64,000 nt of DNA from CAZEAN01 sp964510225. GTDB taxonomy: Bacteria > Planctomycetota > Planctomycetia > Isosphaerales > Isosphaeraceae. The position numbers were made by a program, and so were the translations under genes. Below the pieces are notes generated by a model that saw only the letters and a program-made list of their open reading frames with translations, searched no databases and was not told the DNA's origin. The first letter of the stretch is position 1; each line of letters starts with the position of its first letter. Below are positions 44,531 through 53,188 of this stretch, in pieces. The DNA lies in the NCBI GenBank assembly GCA_964510225.1, contig CAZEAN010000002.1, positions 65,702 to 129,701 of the forward strand, written 5' to 3'.

Positions 44531-46510
44531 TTACTGATGGGGGTACCAGGAAAGCTCCTTGCCGTTGATTGCCGCGAGTCCGGTGGAAGAAAGGGCGATC
44601 GGTCCTCGAGGGTTGTCGACGAGGCTTCGCCATCGGACTTTACCACCGGGATCATCGCAGATGATGTGCGGTCCTCGACGATAAGCGCGGAGAACTCGGC
44701 CATCAGGGCCCGGGCTGAACAGCGCGGTCGGTTCCGCGGTCTCTCGACCGCCACCGAGTGATCGACCATGTCCGTCAAAGACAAAGGAGTGACCTTCCGC
44801 CGTGGTAGCGACAACCGCACGCCCCACACGGTGGAGTTGCCAGGTCACTCGAGGGACTGTGGCTTCCCAAATCACGGAACCACTTGAATCATGGCCTCGG
44901 ATCATCTGGCTCTGACGGGCAAGTGTTATCAGGCCGACCGGAGCCGGTGACCCTTCTGGAGCCGCCACCATCGAGAGTGGCTCTCCGTACTCCTTGGTCA
45001 CTCCAACCATCTTGCCAGCAGGGTCGAAGAGGAGGACCCGACCGTCGTCAGTCGTCACGGCGATCATTCCTCCGGGGACGATCGCGAGGTCTTCGACGCC
45101 GGAGTCAAGCTCCTGTCGCCAGACCCATCGACCGGCAATCGTCGCTCGACCGACGCGGTCACGTTCTTGGACAATTGCTAATCCGACACTCAAGGGGTCG
45201 ATCTCAAGATGAGTTAATTGAACAAGAAAAAGATCTTCGAGTTTCCTCGCTCCATTGCGTTGGGCGTCGAAGACCAGGAGGTCACGATCTGTTGCGGCGA
45301 CGATCCATCCGTCGCCGCTTTTTAATGTCCGACCGACTCCTCGGAGTGGGTCGGTTTTGCCGAGTTTCCGACCACTGGTCTCGACAAGCTCAAGCCGATC
45401 ACTACTGGTCATCAAGGCAATCCGGGAAGGATGCTCCAAGACTTCGAGAATTGTCGTTTCGGCCTGCTCTTCAGACTCAACGAGGGGAATCGTCCACAAC
45501 GGCGAGCGGATCGGTCCTGTTGCGTTGGCTTGGGCTCCAGTGGATCGGTTCGGCTCTCTGCGGTGCTGTGCTTTGGTCCGAGCGGTTTCCTGACGCGCTG
45601 ACTCTTCGAGATCGATCCGGGTGATCTCACCAGTTGCTTGCCCGAAGACGAGCCAACGACCGAGCGCATCGAGTTCGAGGCTAATCGCCGGCCGAGTAAG
45701 TCCGGTCTTCCAGCGGACGTTTCCTGATCGATTCAGGAGGAAGAGTTCACCTTCCTGGGTCGCGGCAGCAATCGATCGGCCGATGAAGTCGGGGGTGGCC
45801 AGCGAAGCGGTTGAACCGAGATGATAGGCGCCTTCACTCCGTCCTTGAACGTTGAAACGCTGGATTCCGTGGATGAAGCAACTCGCGAGGATCGTGCTAC
45901 CGTCACCAGTAACCGTCAATTGCCCGATGTTTGAGAGCAATGACTCACGCCAAGACCGATCAGCAAAGAGCCGGCCTCGACCTCCTGCTTCGAGTACGTA
46001 ACCGAAGAGGGAGCCATGGCCTGCGGCACCGATGAGGACGGGAGCTGAAGGGACGAAGCAGAGGTGGGCTGCCGGTTGGGGAGTCTCGAATTCCGCGACC
46101 TTCCGACCGTATCTTGTGTAGATCTCGACAGTACCAGACTTTGAGGACACCGCGACATAGCGACCGAACGGATCGACTCCGAGTGCAATCGGATCGTGGA
46201 GGGTTTCCCGGTCGACCAAGAGGTCGAGCTTCGGTCCAAGCAACCAGAGCCGCCGTGATTCGCCGACGATCGCGATCGTCGAGCCGTCGTCACTTGCTAT
46301 TCCCAATCGAATCGAGCCCGGTGATCGCCCCGCATAAAGCCGATCACCACCTGGATCAAGCACGGTGAGGATATCTGCCTCATCCCACGCGACAATCCGA
46401 AGCGCTTCGCGCATTAACGAGAGGCCACGCAAGGGGGCGTCCGTGACCACCGTCCAGGCCACGGAAGGTTCCATCCTCGTGCTATTGCTAACAGTCGCCG
46501 GGCTTGTCAT
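44531..46510 (-). CDS. WD40/PQQ-like beta-propeller protein
   Basis: 659 residues from ATG 46510, chosen because GAGG lies 7 bases upstream; the frame extends to 46639 through unlikely sequence. It has many short beta-blade repeats with GDGSTIL, GVDPFGRYVAVSSKSGTVEIY and DDGRVLLFDPAGKM patterns. Residues about 310-360 are a low-complexity Arg/Thr/Gln linker splitting two propellers. No signal peptide is visible. Function unknown; a scaffold or sensor is typical for such folds. Confidence 0.8.
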   Translation of the reverse strand: MTSPATVSNSTRMEPSVAWTVVTDAPLRGLSLMREALRIVAWDEADILTVLDPGGDRLYAGRSPGSIRLGIASDDGSTIAIVGESRRLWLLGPKLDLLVDRETLHDPIALGVDPFGRYVAVSSKSGTVEIYTRYGRKVAEFETPQPAAHLCFVPSAPVLIGAAGHGSLFGYVLEAGGRGRLFADRSWRESLLSNIGQLTVTGDGSTILASCFIHGIQRFNVQGRSEGAYHLGSTASLATPDFIGRSIAAATQEGELFLLNRSGNVRWKTGLTRPAISLELDALGRWLVFGQATGEITRIDLEESARQETARTKAQHRREPNRSTGAQANATGPIRSPLWTIPLVESEEQAETTILEVLEHPSRIALMTSSDRLELVETSGRKLGKTDPLRGVGRTLKSGDGWIVAATDRDLLVFDAQRNGARKLEDLFLVQLTHLEIDPLSVGLAIVQERDRVGRATIAGRWVWRQELDSGVEDLAIVPGGMIAVTTDDGRVLLFDPAGKMVGVTKEYGEPLSMVAAPEGSPAPVGLITLARQSQMIRGHDSSGSVIWEATVPRVTWQLHRVGRAVVATTAEGHSFVFDGHGRSLGGGRETAEPTALFSPGPDGRVLRAYRRGPHIICDDPGGKVRWRSLVDNPRGPIALSSTGLAAINGKELSWYPHQ

Positions 46511-46687
46511 CAGTCGGCCTCGTCTCCAACACGGACAGTCACATTCCGGTGAGCGCGGCAAGCAGTAAGGGCTCGCGATGCTCCGACTTCTGTCAAACGA
46601 GTAGGGATGACCGGGTCGAGAAGTCGCTACCGCGCTCAATCAGATTGTAACCCAAGTGATCAATCTTCCCTGAAGCCGGCGATGAGT

Positions 46688-48391
46688 TTAGTCCGATCCG
46701 AGGGTCCGCAACGCGTGTCGGATGGCGACCCGGAGCACTTGGTCACGTTCAGGATCACCAATCGGAAGAGGTTCGAAGCGATTTACAGATTCGGACGGCC
46801 GTGCGACTGATTGCACCTGGATATCCGGTGTTACTCCCTGTTCGCTGTAAGCTCGATTCCGAGGCGAGTAAAACCGTGCGGTCGTTAGTTTGAGGGCAGC
46901 ATTGGCGGTCCGGAGTGGGTAGATGCTTTGTACCGATCCCTTGCCGTAACTCCGATCTCCAATGATCGTTGCCCTTCCGTTTTCCTGGAGGGCTCCCGCG
47001 AGAATCTCCGAGGCGCTCGCGCTATCATGATCGACTAAGATCGTCAACGGAACCCGCCATTGCTGGCGTGATGAGGCGACGTAGTCAAACGATTGGCCAG
47101 GTGCTCGGCCTTTCGTCGAGACAATCCGGCCTCGATTGAGGAACCGGTCTGCAAGATCAACCGCAACAACGAGGAGCCCACCGGGATTGCCTCGGAGATC
47201 GAGGATCAGGTGATCCATTCCGCGTTCTTCGAGTCGGGCAATCCCTCGTTCCACTTCTCGAACTGTCGTTTTCTGAAAGGCGGCGAGCCGGAGGTAGCCA
47301 ACGTCATTCTGGAAGAGAGCAAGATCCTCGACACTCAAGACTTCGACGGGTCGTCGGATGAGTCGGAGTCGTCGGACGGCCCCCTGGAGGTCTTGGACTT
47401 CGATCGTCATCGACGACCCTTCGGTCCCTTGCAAGGTTGCTGCGGCTTCGTCGAGGACTTTCCCCTCCAGGGACTCTCCATCAACCACGATGATCTGCTC
47501 TCCAGGCTTGAGCCCTGCCTCGAACGCTGGTCCTCCTCGGATGACGTCGACAATCCGGAGGCCACGATCCCCTTCCCCCATCTTCAATTCGACGCCGATT
47601 CCGACAAAATTGCCGTCGATCTCTGCGTAAAGCTCGGCCATCCGATCGGGAGTCAGGCAACCGGAATAATCGTCGGGCAATGCGTTACAGGCCCCATAGA
47701 TGAATTCCAAGGCGATGGCTGATTCGGGTAGGCCAAGTGTCCGACGTCCCAGGCTGCACGCTTCGCGGATACTCTTCATGGCGTTGCGGCGGCTCATCTT
47801 AGCAAGTTGATTGCGTCGTTGTTGATATGCAGCTCTAAGCCAGTCGATTCGATTCTGTTGTTGGCTTTGGTCGATGCCGTGCGTTCGGTGAAACACAGGA
47901 TCACGGAGGGCAACCTCAAGATGGTCATAGCCGTTCCGTAAGAGAGCATCCATCTGCACAGGTTCTACATATGCGGTTTCGATTCGTTCGTAAAGCTCAT
48001 CGGCGAGTGATAAGACTTCAGCGGAACTGAGGCGAAGAAGCTCTTCACGAAAACTTCGATCACGATAACGTCTGGCGAGTTGTTCATGGGTTTCGCAGAG
48101 CCGGAGCCGATGACGAAACTGGCTCTCGGTCGGCCATTCTTCGAGCGCTTGCTGATAAAGCTTGATGGCCGATAACCAGTCGCGTTGGCGTTCGAGTTCG
48201 AGTGCCTTCGAAAGAAACTCATCAGCAGAACTCGGATTCGCTGCTGGTTCAGCGGTAGGTGCAGAGGTTGCGTAGGAGGTCTCTGAGTCGAGAACCGAGG
48301 TCGGAGGACCGTTCGGGAACCCGAGGGCAATTTCAAGAAGGGAACAAAACGCAACAAGGAACCCAACTAAGCTCCGAAGCTTCGGTGGCAT
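46688..48391 (-). CDS. S41-family C-terminal processing protease with N-terminal TPR-like region
   Basis: 567 residues from ATG 48391 (GGGAGG about 10 bases upstream; a GTG at 48427 is less likely). A signal peptide (1-24) is followed by a helical TPR-like region (about 55-110), a PDZ domain (about 260-345, GVELKMGEGDRGLRIVDVIRGGP) and the tail-specific protease domain. The Ser-Lys dyad is Ser459 in DSASASEI and Lys484 in SYGKGSVQ, 25 residues apart as in CtpA. It should cleave periplasmic or secreted proteins at their C-termini. Confidence 0.92.
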   Translation of the reverse strand: MPPKLRSLVGFLVAFCSLLEIALGFPNGPPTSVLDSETSYATSAPTAEPAANPSSADEFLSKALELERQRDWLSAIKLYQQALEEWPTESQFRHRLRLCETHEQLARRYRDRSFREELLRLSSAEVLSLADELYERIETAYVEPVQMDALLRNGYDHLEVALRDPVFHRTHGIDQSQQQNRIDWLRAAYQQRRNQLAKMSRRNAMKSIREACSLGRRTLGLPESAIALEFIYGACNALPDDYSGCLTPDRMAELYAEIDGNFVGIGVELKMGEGDRGLRIVDVIRGGPAFEAGLKPGEQIIVVDGESLEGKVLDEAAATLQGTEGSSMTIEVQDLQGAVRRLRLIRRPVEVLSVEDLALFQNDVGYLRLAAFQKTTVREVERGIARLEERGMDHLILDLRGNPGGLLVVAVDLADRFLNRGRIVSTKGRAPGQSFDYVASSRQQWRVPLTILVDHDSASASEILAGALQENGRATIIGDRSYGKGSVQSIYPLRTANAALKLTTARFYSPRNRAYSEQGVTPDIQVQSVARPSESVNRFEPLPIGDPERDQVLRVAIRHALRTLGSD

Positions 48392-48874
48392 TGAACCGCG
48401 ATCCTCCCGGTTCGGACCGGCGGGCACGGTAAAGCTTAGGAGCCCTTCGACAGACTCAACGGCTACCGATGTCTCGAAAATTCAGACCGGTGATCAATTA
48501 GGCAGAGAGACCAGGATCTGAAACGATCGAAGAGCGGTGGTTGAGTGCCGGAGAAGGCCTCCATGTACCAACCGCGCACCGATCCTTGGCAGCACGTCAA
48601 ATGGAAGAGCGTCTTTGGTGCAATCGCTGGGCCATTGAGGATGATCAAGAAGTTCTGAAATCGACCCTCGATCACACGATCCGCTGAACAACCACGAGTT
48701 ACTGACGCAACCTTCATGGGGATTCAACTGATCGGATCGATCAATCTCAACGCCCTGTTGTGTCAACAGTATCATACCGTTGCGGTTCAAGAGGGTCATC
48801 AGATTGATGGGATTGGCAGTCGTTTTAGTAAAATCGTTGAAGGCGGTTTCAAATCTGCAACTAGCACAATTGGC
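48392..48874. other. Intergenic region between two leftward genes
   Basis: 483 bases without a supported gene. Short open frames on both strands have no domain, signal peptide or good ribosome site. The promoter of the S41 protease gene should lie here. Confidence 0.5.
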
Positions 48875-49690
48875 TCAATCCGAGTCGATTTCGGCAACCG
48901 CTCTGAACGCTTGGCAGCGAGTATCCTCAGGATCACTCAAGAAGGTACGGAGCTTTTGATAAGCACGCGTTTTCTCGTTGCTCACTGTCTTCGAGGCAAC
49001 TCCCCAACGTTCTCCGATTTCATGGAGCGATTCCCCAGCCAAGGTCGCTCGGATCAAATCGGCTTCGCGAGTCGTCAAGACCCGCTCGATCGCTTCATGA
49101 AGCGATTCGGCCCAGTCCCCGATTGTTCCGTCGAAAGCAGTACTTTGTGGGTCACGGTTCTCGTCGTCGAGTGATCGATATTTCCGTTCTCGTTGGGCCC
49201 GTTTCTTAGTGGCATCGATAGCGCGGAAGAATGTTGGACCGTAAGTGTTATCTCGATTGAATACTTCTCTAATTCCTGCCACTCCGACTGCGGCGATCAA
49301 ATAGTCAAAACCTGGGCGACCCATCGTCGAAAGCATCGAGAGGTAAACAGCTTGCGAACAATCTTCGTGATGATGTGTTGCGAGGCCTGCCCGTTTCCAA
49401 GAACTTGCTAGATAGCGATCGAGTTGGGTAAATCCGGCTTGGAGTGAAGCGGCATTGATTTGGACACTGGCATCTAGATTTAGGACACTAACGTTTTCGG
49501 ACTGATCGAGCGCAGCGTCCCAAGCTCCCGAATAGTCAACGAACTCCGGATCGGCACCGGTGATCGTACCATGCTCAGCAGCAACGGGAAGGTCTAAACC
49601 TGTGAGGCCACTAAACATCCGGAGCGCTTCAAGTCCTTCGACCTCCGGTTGGTAGTGTCGCCTCGCTTTGCGGTTTGCGTCGTCAGTCAC
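48875..49690 (-). CDS. Sigma-70-like (ECF-type) factor with LEPR-XLL-like N-terminal motif
   Basis: 271 residues. The C-terminus (about 205-250) is a sigma region-4-like helix-turn-helix: LTTREADLIRATLAGESLHEIGERWGV. Residues about 85-175 are compatible with region 2 (FTQLDRYLASSW, HEDCSQAVYLSML). Both support a transcription-initiation role, though the match is remote. Oddly the N-terminus reads RHYQPEVEGLEALRMFSG, like the surface-protein leader of planctomycetes, with a 60-residue acidic spacer before region 2. No target promoter could be inferred. Confidence 0.65.
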   Translation of the reverse strand: MTDDANRKARRHYQPEVEGLEALRMFSGLTGLDLPVAAEHGTITGADPEFVDYSGAWDAALDQSENVSVLNLDASVQINAASLQAGFTQLDRYLASSWKRAGLATHHHEDCSQAVYLSMLSTMGRPGFDYLIAAVGVAGIREVFNRDNTYGPTFFRAIDATKKRAQRERKYRSLDDENRDPQSTAFDGTIGDWAESLHEAIERVLTTREADLIRATLAGESLHEIGERWGVASKTVSNEKTRAYQKLRTFLSDPEDTRCQAFRAVAEIDSD

Positions 49691-50195
49691 CGAATCGACT
49701 CCCTCTTACCTTCCCGCCCGATTCCCCTGTTGTTTGCTCGTTTGCGCCGTCGTTTCGTCAAGATCGCACCCATATTATCGAGTTTTCTGGACTCTGGGAC
49801 CCGAAAACTCCTTGAAATCCTTGCAGTGATGTGGGGCGAATCCATGCACTCAACAGGATCCTAGGTTGCCTCCTGAGGTTGGTCAAGTAATTGGCTACCA
49901 TTGCTTGGATCTGCAAATGGATCTTAAACGATGACGCACGATTGGCTATTTGCTTGCAAAAAAGGCGTAATCGTCGCATGTCAAATTAAGCGAGTTTGGG
50001 GACACTGACCGGTAACGTTGAATCGACCAACGCCTCTCGCTTACGCCCTGGCTCCCAACTGCCGACACTTCTCTAAGCAGGAGACGGCCTTCCTGCAATG
50101 CACATCTTCATGCAGCTGCGCGATTCTGCACTCGATTGAGACCGTCGAATCGGTAGGTCCGTCTCGCTGATCAGTTGGCTAATACTCAGGTGATG
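49691..50195. other. Intergenic region
   Basis: 505 bases. No convincing gene, RNA or repeat; small open frames lack ribosome sites and domains. It separates the sigma-like gene's 5' end from the 3' end of a leftward secreted-protein gene. Confidence 0.5.
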
Positions 50196-50777
50196 CTATG
50201 GTGAGACGATAAAGGTTACAGAGGTGATCGCAGGGAAATCTGGTGCTCTTGCCTGGATCGGTGGCGTGTGGTCGTGGTTTTGGAGTTGGAAGTATGCCTT
50301 GTACACGCCAGGCGGAAAGCTGTCCTCAACATAGAAACGGTCACCGACAGGATGAAAAACAAGGGAACCGGCTCCGTAGAAGCGAACTTGTTCACTTGCC
50401 TGATTGAAGACCCAGCCATGGACGTGACCGGTGTTGCGTTCCTGGAACCCGTTGGCGAACTCCTCAATCGGGTTCGTCGCCAGGTTCGGACGCGGAATCC
50501 AGTTGTACATTTCTACTTCGAAGAGACCGTCGAACTCACCCATCTCCGCGGGCTCGACAACGCTCAATCCAGGATTGTCTGGGCCATGGACAAGCGCGAC
50601 GCTGCCTCGAGTCGCATCGTGGAGCGGACCTTCCCGCATTGGCTCTTCCTTGGCGATCTTTCGGAACGCGACTCTGAGCACGTTCCAGGCCGACGGCGAA
50701 CCTGCTCCCAATGAGAAGACAGCAGCGAACAGGATGCTTGCAGCCACGATAACTTTCGACCGACGGACACGATTCAT
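50196..50777 (-). CDS. Small secreted protein of unknown function
   Basis: 193 residues with an N-terminal signal peptide or anchor (RRSKVIVAASILFAAVFSLGAG) and a beta-rich, aromatic body (HVHGWVFNQASEQVRFYGAG, FPPGVYKAYFQLQNHDHTPP). AGAAGGAACC precedes the ATG. No family recognised. It is divergent from a sulfatase gene. Confidence 0.7.
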   Translation of the reverse strand: MNRVRRSKVIVAASILFAAVFSLGAGSPSAWNVLRVAFRKIAKEEPMREGPLHDATRGSVALVHGPDNPGLSVVEPAEMGEFDGLFEVEMYNWIPRPNLATNPIEEFANGFQERNTGHVHGWVFNQASEQVRFYGAGSLVFHPVGDRFYVEDSFPPGVYKAYFQLQNHDHTPPIQARAPDFPAITSVTFIVSP

Positions 50778-51181
50778 CTTGGTTCCTTCTGGGGTTGGGG
50801 GATCGGTCAGTACATCGAGAAGGAGCGAGAATAATCGTACCTATGAGCACTATCAATTATTTGTTCCAAAATAAGCGTTTTAAGAGTAAGCGACCGAATT
50901 GTTGATCGATTTTTATCTTTCGTATGTTGATTTTGAGAACTTGAATGATGGCTCTTTTGATCCAACTGGAGATCATAAGTGCACGCTTGTTCAAGCATTC
51001 CGATTCCAGCGGCTGCCTGAGCTTATTCTCTTGCGGTGTTCGATCTGTTGGACTCAGATGTTACTGCGATGACTTCGGTGGTCTGGGGCACTTCTCAAGG
51101 TCGAATCACCACACCATGCAGATCGATCGTTCCTCGTGGCGTCGATGGCTCAGGAAAACTGCAGACTTGGAGGGGCAACGG
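50778..51181. other. AT-rich divergent promoter region
   Basis: 404 bases, with 50840-50950 unusually AT-rich for this window (ATCGATTTTTATCTTTCG and similar). It should hold promoters of the secreted protein and the sulfatase. No gene seen; the sulfatase frame stays open through part of it but without a ribosome site. Confidence 0.5.
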
Positions 51182-52768
51182 ATGGGAAGAGGTAATGGCA
51201 GGTTGTTCAAGTGGTTTACTTACTCAACGTTCTGCGGGGCCCTCGTGCTCGCAACTGGGACGCTCGATGCCCAGGAGAAGCACAACATCGTCCTGTTCTA
51301 CATTGATGACTGGGCCTGGAACGGCACGCCGGTTCCCATGAATGATGCCATGGCGAATTCTCGGATGCCTGTCTTGCAGATGCCGAACCTCGAGGCGTTG
51401 GCACGTCAGGGGATGAAGTTTAGTAATGCCTACGGATCTCCGCAGTGCTCCCCAGCCCGGGTCTGTGTCCAGACAGGACAGTCGAATCCTCGGAGTGGGT
51501 TTACGGTCTATCTGGGAAGCAAAGATACCTACTACGACACCCGGAAGAGCTATGCGAAGATGCCGATGATTCCGAACGTCTCGGACCTAGAACTTGACGC
51601 AGATGCCGTTACCATTGCCGAGGCATTGAAGCCGCTCGGATATGTGAGCGCTCATCTCGGTAAATGGCATATGAGGGGCGATCCCGGCAAGGAAGGCTAT
51701 GTCGTCCACGACGGTGATACGGACAATAATCCCGGTAACACGCTCAGGGCTGGCTTGAAGGAAGGGGAGGCCAAGCCCCGACGGCTCCCCCCAGGGCTGA
51801 AAGATCCCAAGCTGATGTTTAGCGTCACGGATCGAGCGATCGACTTCATCGAAGGGCGGGTCGACGAGGGGAATCCTTTCTACGTGCAGATCTCGCACTA
51901 TGCGATGCATGCAGGTCGAGAGTGCCTCCCCGGAACTCGTGAGAAGTACGCTCAACACCCGCTGGTGCAGGACTATTATCAAAAGAACAATAAAGAGCCT
52001 GAAACTGTCAGGATTGGCGATGATCCCGCGGTTTGGTTCGGGATGGCGGAGGACCTGGACGGTCGGATCGGGGCGGTTCTCGATATGCTGAAGAAGCTAG
52101 GGATTGAAGAGAATACGTATATCGTTGTCGTTGCAGACAATGGGTATCGACATAACGAGCTTGAAGTGATGCCGGAACTCGCGCAGCCGTTGCACGCCAG
52201 AAAATGGTGGCTCTGGGACGGGGGGATCCGCGTCCCGATGATCGTCAAGGGACCTGGAATTGAGCCAGGCGCGGTCTTCACCGGGAACGTCGTCAATTAT
52301 GATTTCTTGCCGACCTTCTACGAGTGGGCCGGTGGTGATCCGACCGAATTGCAGAACATCGACGGTGTCAGTCTGGCGGGTTACATGGCGGGAGCGGAGC
52401 CCGATGAGGCGTTTCTCAACCGCAACCTCTACTTCCATTACCCACACTACAGGAGTTCGGTACCCCATTCGGCCATGATTTCTGGGTCGCATAAAGTACT
52501 GCACTTTTACGGAGATCCCGACATTCCGATGCTGTTCGACCTTTCCAAGGACCTTGGGGAAGTGAGCAATGTGGCTCAACGGGATCCGGAAACACACAAG
52601 AGACTTTACGGCGAGATGATGGACTATCTCCAGAAGGTCCAGGCACGATTCCCTAAGGTGAATCCCAATTACGATCCTGACTATTACAAGCAGCTCAAGG
52701 AGTATCCGACGCACATCCAATGGGGGCCGTTCCAAGGACGACGGACCCTCGAAGATGATGAGGTTTAG
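51182..52768 (+). CDS. Secreted sulfatase (arylsulfatase family)
   Basis: 528 residues from ATG 51182, with GGAGGGG 6 bases upstream; earlier in-frame ATGs at 50945 and 51116 lack a site. Signal peptide about residues 1-31 ending TLDAQ. Sulfatase motifs: metal-binding FYIDDWAW, CSPAR in PQCSPARVCVQTG (formylglycine Cys), LGKWHM and VVADNGYRHN. It likely desulfates an extracellular polysaccharide or small ester. It depends on a formylglycine-generating enzyme not found in this window. Confidence 0.93.
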   Translation: MGRGNGRLFKWFTYSTFCGALVLATGTLDAQEKHNIVLFYIDDWAWNGTPVPMNDAMANSRMPVLQMPNLEALARQGMKFSNAYGSPQCSPARVCVQTGQSNPRSGFTVYLGSKDTYYDTRKSYAKMPMIPNVSDLELDADAVTIAEALKPLGYVSAHLGKWHMRGDPGKEGYVVHDGDTDNNPGNTLRAGLKEGEAKPRRLPPGLKDPKLMFSVTDRAIDFIEGRVDEGNPFYVQISHYAMHAGRECLPGTREKYAQHPLVQDYYQKNNKEPETVRIGDDPAVWFGMAEDLDGRIGAVLDMLKKLGIEENTYIVVVADNGYRHNELEVMPELAQPLHARKWWLWDGGIRVPMIVKGPGIEPGAVFTGNVVNYDFLPTFYEWAGGDPTELQNIDGVSLAGYMAGAEPDEAFLNRNLYFHYPHYRSSVPHSAMISGSHKVLHFYGDPDIPMLFDLSKDLGEVSNVAQRDPETHKRLYGEMMDYLQKVQARFPKVNPNYDPDYYKQLKEYPTHIQWGPFQGRRTLEDDEV

Positions 52769-53188
52769 GGGCGATTCTCAACCAACAGTCTGATGCAACG
52801 CTCAAGCCCTCAGAACTCACAGCTTTGACCCGAGGCACTGATACTGAGGGATGGGGAGATGCGATCAACTAGGAAGCTCCCAAATGGCCAAGGGAGCTCC
52901 GTCATTGCGCCACAGAAATCGGTCATTTGTTACCTTGACGGATCAGTGTCCATTATCGTCGTGGACTACAACGATCTGAGTCCATTGATTTATCTAAGCA
53001 TCGCAGTTTGCCTATCTGTGGTCAATATCGACCAGCTTCCACTGAGAAATCAACGGGTCAAATGAAAGGGGACTTACCAGAACAAAGAAAAGCGGACTCA
53101 ACAGGATTGGGATGTTCGGCTATAGCAGGGGATCAATGGACTGAAAACAACCTCAGCTTGTTGAGGGCGGACGCCTTCGGAGGGAACC
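52769..53188. other. Intergenic region with a weak hairpin
   Basis: 420 bases without a supported gene. AGCTCCC (52875-52881) and GGGAGCT (52892-52898) form a 7-bp stem without a T-tract. The GT39 gene's ribosome site GGAGGGAACC closes the region. Confidence 0.45.

Noticed and set aside
50945..51181. Upstream extension of the second sulfatase
   Set aside because: No ribosome site at 50945 or 51116; a strong one precedes 51182, which also gives a proper signal peptide.
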